Positions 16,276-24,123 of a DNA stretch of 44,240 bases are shown here, in pieces. Below the pieces are notes generated by a model. That model ran no database searches and had not been told where the DNA came from. It saw only the letters and a program-made list of their open reading frames with translations. The stretch comes from Candidatus Fermentibacterota bacterium (GTDB taxonomy: Bacteria > Fermentibacterota > Fermentibacteria > Fermentibacterales > JCC-6): contig JAKPTG010000017.1 in the NCBI GenBank assembly GCA_029571005.1, forward strand, positions 1 through 44,240. Direction: 5' to 3'. The position numbers were made by a program, and so were the translations under genes. Positions within the stretch are counted from its first letter, which is position 1. Each line of letters opens with the position of its first letter.

Positions 16276-17224
16276 CACCGCCCCCCAGCACCCGGAAGGT
16301 ATCCATCATAACCCAGCCCTCCCTCAGGTAGGGCTCCTTCTCCCTTCCGGGATTGTAAACCTCCATGTCAATAATATACCTGGTTCCCTGGAAATCAAGG
16401 ACTCGTGCGGTGAAGGCGCCGGCGTTGAGGTACTCCGGGTTGCGCCACATTCCCGTGACGGTTCGGCCTGTCATGCCCCGGTAGTCCAGCGGCTCCACGG
16501 TCACCCGGGACCTGTCCACCGAGTCTGCGGAGGCGTCGAAGAAGAAGCGCTTCGCCATGGTCTCCCGGGCGACGATCGCCAGGGAGTCGGTGAGTTCCCG
16601 GTTTGCGGGGAAGAACCGGACGCTGAACATCAGAAGACACTCCTCCCCGGCTATCCTCTGATACTGAAGGAAGCCGTCGTCCGGCCTCCATATCCTTGTG
16701 GAATAGGCTTTTGGAACATCAATGGTGAACCCCAGGGCCGCAAGGCTGTCAATCCTCTCCGGGCTGGACATCTGAGTGCTCACGAAACTCCCGTACACGT
16801 ACCGGTGCATCTGGATTTCGTACGCCCCCTCCAGGAGGTCGGAAAGGCCGCCGGGAAGCGCTCCGCCGGTGACCACAGCGCCTATCACCTGCTGATTCAC
16901 GGCCCAAACGTCCTCCCCGAAGTGAAGGCCGGGGCCGGTCTGCTCCAATTTTTCGGGCAGGTATTCGGCGTCGGGAACAAGGAAGAGGATCACCCGTCTG
17001 TCCATGAGGGGGCCTTGAAACTCGTCCAGCTCCGCGAAGGCCCAGGTGAAGACATTTTCCGTCTCGACGGTGGTGACGGTCCGCTGGACCGGGTCCAGTC
17101 CGCCTCCGTCAATGAAGGGCGCCAGATCTTCATGATAAACCACCAGCACGCCCTTGATCGGACCGATGGCCTGATGCCTGCACCCAAGGAGAAGCAACCC
17201 GGCTGCAAGCAGGAGTCTTCTCAT
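16262..17224 (-). CDS. DUF4837-type lipoprotein
   Basis: The ATG at 17224 overlaps the stop of the preceding gene as ATGA and gives a lipoprotein signal with LLLLGC (Cys at 15). The 320-residue body contains WAVNQQVIGAV, GFTIDVPKAYSTRIWRPDDG, and near the end YLNAGAFTARVLDFQGTRYI, the pattern I associate with DUF4837 proteins of the Bacteroidetes/FCB group. The function of that family is not known. A much longer open frame extends upstream but is the antisense-like shadow of the DUF948 gene. It belongs to an envelope sub-block with the DUF948 and TPR genes. Confidence 0.72.
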   Translation of the reverse strand: MRRLLLAAGLLLLGCRHQAIGPIKGVLVVYHEDLAPFIDGGGLDPVQRTVTTVETENVFTWAFAELDEFQGPLMDRRVILFLVPDAEYLPEKLEQTGPGLHFGEDVWAVNQQVIGAVVTGGALPGGLSDLLEGAYEIQMHRYVYGSFVSTQMSSPERIDSLAALGFTIDVPKAYSTRIWRPDDGFLQYQRIAGEECLLMFSVRFFPANRELTDSLAIVARETMAKRFFFDASADSVDRSRVTVEPLDYRGMTGRTVTGMWRNPEYLNAGAFTARVLDFQGTRYIIDMEVYNPGREKEPYLREGWVMMDTFRVLGGGDAGD

Positions 17225-17583
17225 CGTTCCCGCCCCTTCCGGCCCGAGAACAGGGGCTTCAGCAGCCTGAAGAGGCCGAAGGCCAGGGGAAGGTAATTCA
17301 CGGCCCCCGCCGCCACCGGAGTCATGCCGCTGCTGTTTATACCGTGGACCAGGGTTTCCACCTCCCCCGCGGTTCTGCTGATGTGCCGCCCCGTCACCTC
17401 CAGTTGCTGCATGGTTCCCGACAGAACCGGGGAAAGGGACTGCAACTGGATGTTTACATTCTGCATGGTCGCTTCCAGTACCTCGACGGTTTTCCTGAGC
17501 CTGGCCAGCAGTACCACCAGCAGGATCCCGGCCAGCCAGAAACCGCACACCCCGATGAGCAGAATTATCGCCGTAGCGTTCAT
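17221..17583 (-). CDS. DUF948-like membrane-anchored coiled-coil protein
   Basis: The ATG at 17583 is chosen because GGAAGGAGGGGC lies just before it; the frame is open 102 bases further but without a site. The 120-residue protein has one N-terminal membrane helix (AIILLIGVCGFWLAGILLVV), a helix rich in leucine heptads (TVEVLEATMQNVNIQLQSL...) and a second short hydrophobic segment before a basic end (SGRKGRER). This layout fits the DUF948 group of small envelope-associated proteins, whose function is unknown. Confidence 0.7.
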   Translation of the reverse strand: MNATAIILLIGVCGFWLAGILLVVLLARLRKTVEVLEATMQNVNIQLQSLSPVLSGTMQQLEVTGRHISRTAGEVETLVHGINSSGMTPVAAGAVNYLPLAFGLFRLLKPLFSGRKGRER

Positions 17584-17707
17584 GCCCCTCCTTCCAGCTC
17601 CCCCGAAGAGGGGGTGTTTGAAAGCTACCGTATCCCTCTTCCGAAAAGGCACCGGCTTCAGGGGGCTTTCCGGAAGGGACCCCATCGGTCGGATAATAGC
17701 ACGACTC

Positions 17708-18544
17708 TCAGCCCGCCGACAGCTCCCAGGCCTTGACGGTGTTCCGGAGCAGGAACGCGATGGTAAGGGGGCCCACCCCCCCGGGAACCGGGGTTATGGC
17801 CGAAACCAGGGGCTCGACCCCGGCGAAGTCAACGTCTCCGGTTATGGTGCCGTCGTCGAGCCGGTTGATGCCCACGTCCAGCACCACCGCACGGGGTTTG
17901 ACCCAGTCGGCCCGGATCATGCCGGGCCTGCCCACCGCGGCCACCAGGATATCGGCGGTGCGACAGAGGCCCTGAAGGTCCGACGTGCGGGAGTGGGCCA
18001 GGGTGACGGTGCAATGCTCACGGAGGAGCAGCGCGGCCATCGGCTTTCCCACGATGTCGCTTCGGCCCACGATGACGCCGTGCATCCCATGGGGGGATAT
18101 GTCGTGACGGCGAAGCAGCTCCATCATCCCCAGGGGCGTACAGGGGAAAAGCCCGTCCTCCCCCCTCCAGAGCTTGCCCACGTTCTCGGGATGAAGACCG
18201 TCAACGTCCTTGGCGGGAGCGATGGCGGAGGCCACCCGGTGCCTGTCGTACCCCGGGGGCAGGGGAAGCTGACAGAGTATCCCGTGGACATCGGGATCCC
18301 GATTCAACCTCTGGACCTCCCGGATAAGGGCCTCCTCGCCGGCGTCCGCCGGCAGTTCCACCCGGATGCTTCGGATACCCGCCCTGCCGCAGGCCTTCTC
18401 CTTGGAGGACACGTAAACCCGGCTGGCGGGATCGTCCCCCACCAGTACCACGGCCAGGCCGGGACCCGCGCCGCGGAACCCCATGGCCTTTATGGAACGG
18501 GTTGTCTCCCGGGCCAGCTCTTTTCCGGAGAGGATCAGGGCCAT
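17708..18544 (-). CDS. folD: Bifunctional methylenetetrahydrofolate dehydrogenase/cyclohydrolase
   Basis: The 278-residue protein has the FolD signatures: [17 protein letters not shown] with the catalytic lysine, [12 protein letters not shown], the Rossmann segment [18 protein letters not shown], and the C-terminal [15 protein letters not shown]. It interconverts 5,10-methylene- and 10-formyl-tetrahydrofolate, the formyl donor for purine synthesis, which fits a train that also holds purB, purL and purQ. It starts 3 bases after the stop of rplU. Confidence 0.95.
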   Translation of the reverse strand: MALILSGKELARETTRSIKAMGFRGAGPGLAVVLVGDDPASRVYVSSKEKACGRAGIRSIRVELPADAGEEALIREVQRLNRDPDVHGILCQLPLPPGYDRHRVASAIAPAKDVDGLHPENVGKLWRGEDGLFPCTPLGMMELLRRHDISPHGMHGVIVGRSDIVGKPMAALLLREHCTVTLAHSRTSDLQGLCRTADILVAAVGRPGMIRADWVKPRAVVLDVGINRLDDGTITGDVDFAGVEPLVSAITPVPGGVGPLTIAFLLRNTVKAWELSAG

Positions 18545-18547
18545 CCT

Positions 18548-18862
18548 CTACCCCTTCGTTATCTTGTCTATGACCACCGTGGTAAGGTCGCGCCGATGGC
18601 CTATGGTCTTCTCGAAACCCTTGCGGCGCTTCCGTCGGAAAACCGTGATCTTCCTGCCCCGGAAATGGCTGTCCACCACCGCACTGACCTTCACCCCCTC
18701 TACGAAGGGGTGACCGACCACGACCTTGTCGTCCTTCACAACCATAAGAACCCTGTCGAAGACGAAGCTGTCACCCTCTCCGTTGGGAAGACGGGGAACC
18801 TGTATCTTCATTCCCGGTTCCACCCTGAACTGGGTTCCGCCGGTCTCGATGATGGCGTACAC
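18548..18862 (-). CDS. rplU: 50S ribosomal protein L21
   Basis: The 104-residue protein shows the L21 pattern: MYAIIETGGTQFRVEPGM, VLMV...VVVGHPFVEG and the basic FRRKRRKGFEKTIGHRR. It starts at a GTG with GGAGG 6 bp upstream. L21 is usually followed by L27 (rpmA); here folD follows instead, so rpmA must lie elsewhere. The 69-base gap to rng contains a CAGGCTCAGGCCTTG stretch that may fold, but no defined leader motif was recognised. Confidence 0.94.
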   Translation of the reverse strand: MYAIIETGGTQFRVEPGMKIQVPRLPNGEGDSFVFDRVLMVVKDDKVVVGHPFVEGVKVSAVVDSHFRGRKITVFRRKRRKGFEKTIGHRRDLTTVVIDKITKG

Positions 18863-18931
18863 TAAAAACCTCCATTTACAAGGCCTGAGCCTGGTTTAAT
18901 CGTTTGAATCCACCGTCGAAAACAGAGACAT

Positions 18932-20506
18932 TTATACCCCGTGCTGCCCTGGAGAGTCAACCTTGTCGGAGTCGTACCTTCCCGTTATCTCATCGTGGGT
19001 GTCCAGACTGAACACCCGGAAATCGCTCTCGGTGAGCCTGGGGTCCTCGTGTATGCTGGCCCGGACCCGGTCTCCCCGGCGGGCCAGGTACTCCAGCCTG
19101 TGGCCCTCGTTCTCCAGCAGGTACTTCGCCACCACCGGGTTCACCGAAACCACCAGGTTGCGGTGCTTCCTGTCGTTGGCGGCCCTCCCCAGGAACCTTT
19201 CGATCCTGGTCACTACGTTTATGGGGGAATGGACCCTGCCGTACCCCCCGCAGTGGGGGCACGGGTCGGACAGGGAATGGATGAGGCTGGGCCGGACCCT
19301 CTTCCGGGTCATCTCCACCAGTCCCAGGGGGCTCAACTGGCAGGTCTTCGTGGGGCTCCGGTCCCGGCCGAGTTCGCTCCTGAGGCAGTTGAGAACCTTC
19401 TCCCGGTGCTCCGGGTTGTCCATGTCAATGAAATCTATGACGATGATCCCCCCCAGGTCCCGGAGCCGCAGCTGCCTGGCCACCTCCTTGGCGGCCTCCA
19501 TGTTGGTCTTCAGGATGGTGTTCTCCTGGTTTTTGCGCCCGACGAACCTCCGCGTGTTCACATCAATGGCCACCAGGGCCTCCGTGTGGTCTATCACCAG
19601 GGAGCCGCCGCTCTTCAGGGGCACCTCCCGGCGCATTATCCCCGCTATCTCGTCCTCCACACCGTAGTGGTCGAAGATGGGCGTCTTCCCGCGGTAAACC
19701 CTGACCCTGCCCGCCAGGTCGGGGGCGACGGACTTCAGGTAACGGCTGATCTGGGCGGCCACGCTGCGGGAATCGGTGACCACGGAGTTCACGTCGGCGG
19801 TCACCAGGTCCCGCATGGCCACGGTTATCACGTCGTGTTCCTGATGGAGCAGCGCCGGGGGCCTGGCCTTGAGGGTGGACTGGCCGATCTCCATCCAGCG
19901 CTTGACTATCTGGTCAACGTCGGACTTGAAGTTATCCTCGGACTGCCCCATCCCGGCGGTTCTGGCGATGATGCCGTAACCCTCGCTCCGGACGTCCTGA
20001 ATGATCTCCCGAAGACGGCTTCTCTCCTGCTTGTCGTGAACTTTCCTGGAAACGCCCGCCACCGGGTCTCCAGGCATGCTCACCACGTACCTGCCGGCGA
20101 TGCTGAGCCTGGTGGTAACCCTGGCGCCCTTGGTGCCTATGGGCTCCTTCGTGACTTGAACCAGCACCTGGTCGCCCTTGTTGAGGGCCTTCTCGATGGG
20201 ACCGGACGTGTCGCGGCACTTCATGGGCTTGCCTTCCACCAGACTCCGGGCGAAGGCCATGGAATCGGAGAAGCCTTCCCGCACATCGGACACATGGAGA
20301 AAAGCGCTTCTCTCCAGGCCGATGTCCACGAAGGCCGCCTGCATCCCCGGCAGAACCGCGTTCACCCGGCTCAGGTAGATGTTTCCCACTATCCGCCGCT
20401 CATCGGCGATCTCAACGATCAGCTCCATCAGCCGGCCGTCCTCCAGCACGGCTATCCGGGTGACCTCCGGATGCTGGTTGATGACGAAATCAACCTTTGT
20501 TGTCAT
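18932..20506 (-). CDS. rng: Ribonuclease G/E family endoribonuclease
   Basis: A 524-residue RNase G-type enzyme, shorter than RNase E and without its scaffold tail. An S1-like RNA-binding part (NIYLSRVNAVLPGMQAAFVD ... SAFLHVSDV) comes first. The catalytic core follows with DHTEALVAIDVNTRRF and GGIIVIDFIDM, whose aspartates bind the metal. Then comes the zinc-link motif DPCPHCGGYGRV. It matures 16S rRNA and other RNAs in the cytoplasm. Its neighbours, the TIGR03960 radical SAM gene upstream and rplU downstream, are a known conserved trio. Confidence 0.93.
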   Translation of the reverse strand: MTTKVDFVINQHPEVTRIAVLEDGRLMELIVEIADERRIVGNIYLSRVNAVLPGMQAAFVDIGLERSAFLHVSDVREGFSDSMAFARSLVEGKPMKCRDTSGPIEKALNKGDQVLVQVTKEPIGTKGARVTTRLSIAGRYVVSMPGDPVAGVSRKVHDKQERSRLREIIQDVRSEGYGIIARTAGMGQSEDNFKSDVDQIVKRWMEIGQSTLKARPPALLHQEHDVITVAMRDLVTADVNSVVTDSRSVAAQISRYLKSVAPDLAGRVRVYRGKTPIFDHYGVEDEIAGIMRREVPLKSGGSLVIDHTEALVAIDVNTRRFVGRKNQENTILKTNMEAAKEVARQLRLRDLGGIIVIDFIDMDNPEHREKVLNCLRSELGRDRSPTKTCQLSPLGLVEMTRKRVRPSLIHSLSDPCPHCGGYGRVHSPINVVTRIERFLGRAANDRKHRNLVVSVNPVVAKYLLENEGHRLEYLARRGDRVRASIHEDPRLTESDFRVFSLDTHDEITGRYDSDKVDSPGQHGV

Positions 20507-20510
20507 CGGA

Positions 20511-22817
20511 TCAATCTCCCTCGCTTATTTTCAACAGGGGAACGGTTTTTCCGTCCTCCCGACGTTTGTAAACCTCTGTCCTGGTTATCACCCCGTGGGG
20601 GACGCCCTCGAGAAGCCTGTCGAGCCTCACCGAGCCCTCCGAGGGGTCGGTCAGGACCCTCTCCCCCCCGGCGGCGACGACCCCGGGTATCCCCTGGAGT
20701 ATAGCGGTTTCCGCACCGGATATACTGTACTCCAGAATACCCCCCGAGTCCGGCGCGGGATCGTGCAGGGGAACGAGCGCCGCGGCCAGAACCCGGAACC
20801 CCTCCGGAAGCACCGCACCCAGCCGGGCGGCAGCCTCCCCGGGGGGCATCGGGGAATGGAGAAACACGTCCAGGTACTCGGCGGTGCTGGCCATGCCCAG
20901 GGGCAGGGGATGGCCGAACTTCAGGAAGGGCCTCCGGGCGAACCCCGCCCCCATGCAGACCGGAACGCCGGCCCGCCGGACCGCCCGTCCCCACATGCGC
21001 ACGGCGTCCAGGTGGGAGGTGAACCGGGCAAGCCCCTCCCTGGAGTACCTCAGTCTGAGCCTGGTCTGCGGGACATCGGCCCTGGGGCTCCCGGGCTCCA
21101 GGAGCTCGGGAACATCCCCCGGCAGCGGGGGGACGTCGCCCGGGCACGCTCCGCACCCGGTGCACCCAGCTTCCCGGCAATCCGGTGTGGACAAACCTTC
21201 CCCCGCCCTCCGGTACTCCTCCAGAAGCCATTCCCGGCACACCCCGGTGTCAACCATGTCCCAGGGGAGAGCGTCCCCCGGTTCCGGCACCCGGGTCGGG
21301 CACGACCGAAGAAGGGGGAACCAGACGTCCTTCCTCAGCAGATCGTTCCAGGCATCGAAAACGGCTCCCTGTCGGAACGCCCGCTCCAGGACATCGGAAA
21401 AACCGGGCCCGGCCATTGCCAGGGCCGCCTCCACCGCGGCGGCTTCCGGGTCGTTCCAGGAGACCTTCGCCCGGCGGCACCCCGACCGGACGAACCCTAT
21501 ACGCCGGCGCACTTCCTCGGGGGGCAGCTGGGCCGCCCATTGAAAGGGAGTATGGGGCTTGGGCACGAAGGGCGACAGGGCTGCGGTGACCTTCCACCGT
21601 CTCCCCCCCACCCCGGCCGCCCTCTCGGCGAGGGTCGAAATGGCCCGCAGGTCCCCTTCGGTCTCCCAGGGAAGCCCCACCATGAAGTACATCTTGACCC
21701 CCGACGCCCCCATGTCCCTGGCGGAGGCGACAGCCTCCAGTATCTCCTCGTCGCTGAAGGGCTTCCCTATCCTCCGCCTCAGGTCCGCGGAGCCCGCCTC
21801 CGGCGCCAGTGTGACATGCCCCTTGAGCCTGCGCCCCGAACCGGCCATCCGCTTCATCGTGTCGGCCCTCAGGCTGGGCTGGGTTATCCTCACCGCCATC
21901 CCCGCCTCGACGGCCCCGAGCATGCGGGAAAGCTCTCCTATCCTCGAGTAGTCGCTGTAGGAGAGGGAAATCACGCCCCCCTCCTCGAAGCCCGTGTCTC
22001 TGAGGGCCCGTTCCATCAGGGCCGCCACGGTCTCGGGCTTCCTCTCCCGGACCGGCCGCGCCAGCTGGGTGGCCTGACAGAACCGGCACCCCCGGGTGCA
22101 TCCCCGGGAAATCTCCACCACCGCCCTTTCATGCACCACCGAAGCGGTGGGCACGATCTGCCTTACCGGTGCCGGGGAATCCTCCAGTGAACGGGCCCTG
22201 GCCATGGGCACCCTTCCCCGGGTGATGCCGGGCACCAGCACACCTCTGAGGCCGGCAACGGCCCGCAGCCGTTCCTCCCGGGGGCCCTCCCGGACCAGAA
22301 GCGACATGAGTTCCACCGCCCCGTCCTCCGCCTCCCCCAGGAAGAAGACATCAACGAAGGGCATGAGGGGAAGCGGGTTCGATATTCCGCCCCCCCCGGC
22401 CAGGATGACCGGGGAGCCCCCGGGCCTGTCAGCGCTTCTCAGAGGAAGCCCCATGAGGTCTATCAGGCTGAGCACGTTGGTGAAGAGGAGTTCGGAGGCT
22501 ATGCCGAACCCGACCACGGCGCTTCCGGAAACCGGTTCCCCCGCCTCCAGGTCAACCCACGGCACACCCTCCCGCCGGTGAATCGGAAGCATGTCCGGGG
22601 CCGGGTGGTAGGCCCTCCTCACATCGAACCCGCCGGAACGAAGCAGCAGGTGCCTGACCAGCTCCAGGCCGAAATTGGATGCGCCTATCTCGTAGGTGTC
22701 GGGGTAGGCCAGGGTCACCCTGGATCCGGAACCGTGGGGGCTGGAGTTCCACTCGCCGCCGATGTACCTCTGCGGCGCCTTCACCCTGGGCAGCACCTTC
22801 TCCAGGGGGTGGGTCAC
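20511..22817 (-). CDS. TIGR03960-type radical SAM protein with C-terminal DUF2344 domain
   Basis: The GTG at 22817 forms a GTGA overlap with the gene before it and opens right at the family N-terminus (RYIGGEWNSS). Longer in-frame starts run into the upstream gene. The 768-residue protein has a cobalamin-binding-like N-terminal domain (YPDTYEIGASNFGLELV), then the radical SAM cluster CTRGCRFC at about residue 238. A further cysteine group CREAGCTGCGAC lies at about 546, and DUF2344 closes it (TSHLDAVRMWGRAVRRAGVP...FARRPFLKFG). The reaction is unknown; linkage to rng and rplU suggests RNA or ribosome modification. Whether B12 is bound cannot be read with certainty. Confidence 0.88.
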   Translation of the reverse strand: MTHPLEKVLPRVKAPQRYIGGEWNSSPHGSGSRVTLAYPDTYEIGASNFGLELVRHLLLRSGGFDVRRAYHPAPDMLPIHRREGVPWVDLEAGEPVSGSAVVGFGIASELLFTNVLSLIDLMGLPLRSADRPGGSPVILAGGGGISNPLPLMPFVDVFFLGEAEDGAVELMSLLVREGPREERLRAVAGLRGVLVPGITRGRVPMARARSLEDSPAPVRQIVPTASVVHERAVVEISRGCTRGCRFCQATQLARPVRERKPETVAALMERALRDTGFEEGGVISLSYSDYSRIGELSRMLGAVEAGMAVRITQPSLRADTMKRMAGSGRRLKGHVTLAPEAGSADLRRRIGKPFSDEEILEAVASARDMGASGVKMYFMVGLPWETEGDLRAISTLAERAAGVGGRRWKVTAALSPFVPKPHTPFQWAAQLPPEEVRRRIGFVRSGCRRAKVSWNDPEAAAVEAALAMAGPGFSDVLERAFRQGAVFDAWNDLLRKDVWFPLLRSCPTRVPEPGDALPWDMVDTGVCREWLLEEYRRAGEGLSTPDCREAGCTGCGACPGDVPPLPGDVPELLEPGSPRADVPQTRLRLRYSREGLARFTSHLDAVRMWGRAVRRAGVPVCMGAGFARRPFLKFGHPLPLGMASTAEYLDVFLHSPMPPGEAAARLGAVLPEGFRVLAAALVPLHDPAPDSGGILEYSISGAETAILQGIPGVVAAGGERVLTDPSEGSVRLDRLLEGVPHGVITRTEVYKRREDGKTVPLLKISEGD

Positions 22818-23317
22818 CGCCAGGGAACCGCCTCCTGGGACACGGGGTTCGCCAGCAGCCCCGATTCCCTGGTTTCGGACAAGGCCGCCGTCATGGCAAG
22901 GGATTCGATGTCCCGGGCCTCCCTCGGATAGCCGAACCTCCAGAGGCTTCCACACCTGGCTTCTTCCACGGGGAAGCCCCTTCTGATCAGGAGTGAGGTC
23001 CAGTTCCGACTTCGGCTGTCCAGGCGATCCCACACAAGAACCCCGGTCCAGGAAAGCCCGTCGTCCTCCCCCGGCGGGCTCCCGCCCTGGGGCAGGATGA
23101 AGCTCACGTGCCTGTTGGGGTTCACTATATCGGTGAAATGGGTGATCATGCCGGCGACCGCCCCGGCCTCCCCCGGCTTCATGAGGAACTCCCACAGGTC
23201 GTACCTGAACAGGAGTTCCGGGGCGGAGCACGGCAGGGTGCGCTTCAGGGTGTACAGGGCCGTCACCGCTTCGGGGTCCGGCGATTTGAGCCGAACCGCC
23301 ACATAGACCGCTTCCAT
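22814..23317 (-). CDS. Candidate PurS-like subunit of FGAM synthase with C-terminal extension
   Basis: The 167-residue product starts at an ATG sharing a base with the purQ stop (TGATG), after GGAGG. Its first 80 residues follow the PurS pattern of strand-helix-strand, strand-helix-strand: VYVAVRLKSPDPEAVTALYT, then FRYDLWEFLM, then AGMITHFTDIVNPNRHVSF. PurS is normally only 80-90 residues and bridges PurL and PurQ, and the purL here is the short type that needs it. The extra 85 residues (from ILPQGG) contain TGVLVWDRLDSRSRNWTSLL and have no recognised fold. The assignment is inferred from pattern and position; direct family recognition is weak. Confidence 0.5.
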   Translation of the reverse strand: MEAVYVAVRLKSPDPEAVTALYTLKRTLPCSAPELLFRYDLWEFLMKPGEAGAVAGMITHFTDIVNPNRHVSFILPQGGSPPGEDDGLSWTGVLVWDRLDSRSRNWTSLLIRRGFPVEEARCGSLWRFGYPREARDIESLAMTAALSETRESGLLANPVSQEAVPWR

Positions 23318-24123
23318 CACGGCACCTCCAGGTAACGGGCCAGACCGGTGAAGAATGACGCTCCAGGCCCCGGTGTCCCCACGGCGCCGCGGGTCCGCCG
23401 GGCTTCCCCCCAGGGGCCCGGAAGGTTGGGCGGTACGTGAAACAGGTGAAGGGCCCTTTCAGGGTGAGGCATCATGGCAAGGATGTTTCCCCGGGTGTTC
23501 ATCACCCCGGCGGCGGCCAGGGCGGAGCCGTTGGGGTTGTGGGGCCATCCGGCCGCCTCCTCCCCCTCCGGGGTACAGTACCTGAGCACCGCCAGTTCCG
23601 AAGCCCCTGCCATGTCCTCGTCCCGGAACACGAACCTGCCCTCGGCGTGGGCTATGGGCGCCGGAACCGGCGCGCCGTCCAGGTCCATCAGCCACGGGCA
23701 CTTCCCGGCGCCGGCGCCGACGGGCTTCATGAACACCCATCCACTGAGGTATCCGGTTCTCCCGGGAGCCAGATTCCCCGCGAGGCACCCCTGCACCGAC
23801 CCCGGGTTCCAGCCCGGCACGAGCCCGCTCTCCAGGAGTATCTGGGCGCCGTTGCAGATGCCAAGTACGGGCTTGCCCGCCTGGGCGTCCCGGAATACCA
23901 GGTCCATGATCCTTTCCCGGGCCGCCACGGCCCCCGCCCTCACCCTGTCCTGGAAGCTGAACCCCCCGGGCAGCACCCAGGCGCTGCACCCCCGGCCCGA
24001 GGCCTCGTCCAGCTCGTTCCAGTTGTATATCCTGCCGTGCAGTCCGCAGGCATCCAGGGCCCGAGCCGTCTCGTACTCACAGTTGGAGCCGGGGAACCTC
24101 ACCACCGCCACCAGGGGCTTCAT
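23317..24123 (-). CDS. purQ: Phosphoribosylformylglycinamidine synthase, glutaminase subunit
   Basis: A class I glutamine amidotransferase of 268 residues. The N-terminal VVRFPGSNCEYETARAL is the PurQ hallmark, the nucleophile cysteine lies in PVLGICNGAQILLESGL, and the triad His in AMMPHPERA. It releases ammonia for the PurL subunit, which makes FGAM in purine synthesis. It overlaps purL by 4 bp (ATGA) and the PurS-like gene by one. The last 30 residues after the PHPER motif are somewhat longer than usual. Confidence 0.95.
   Translation of the reverse strand: MKPLVAVVRFPGSNCEYETARALDACGLHGRIYNWNELDEASGRGCSAWVLPGGFSFQDRVRAGAVAARERIMDLVFRDAQAGKPVLGICNGAQILLESGLVPGWNPGSVQGCLAGNLAPGRTGYLSGWVFMKPVGAGAGKCPWLMDLDGAPVPAPIAHAEGRFVFRDEDMAGASELAVLRYCTPEGEEAAGWPHNPNGSALAAAGVMNTRGNILAMMPHPERALHLFHVPPNLPGPWGEARRTRGAVGTPGPGASFFTGLARYLEVP

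Noticed and set aside
17225-17548. N-terminal extension of the DUF4837 lipoprotein gene
   Set aside because: The extra 108 codons are a shadow of the DUF948 gene, and the ATG at 17224 opens directly onto a lipoprotein signal with an ATGA overlap.
22818-23231. Longer start for the radical SAM gene
   Set aside because: The extension lies wholly over the PurS-like gene, is low-complexity, and the family N-terminus begins just after the GTG at 22817.
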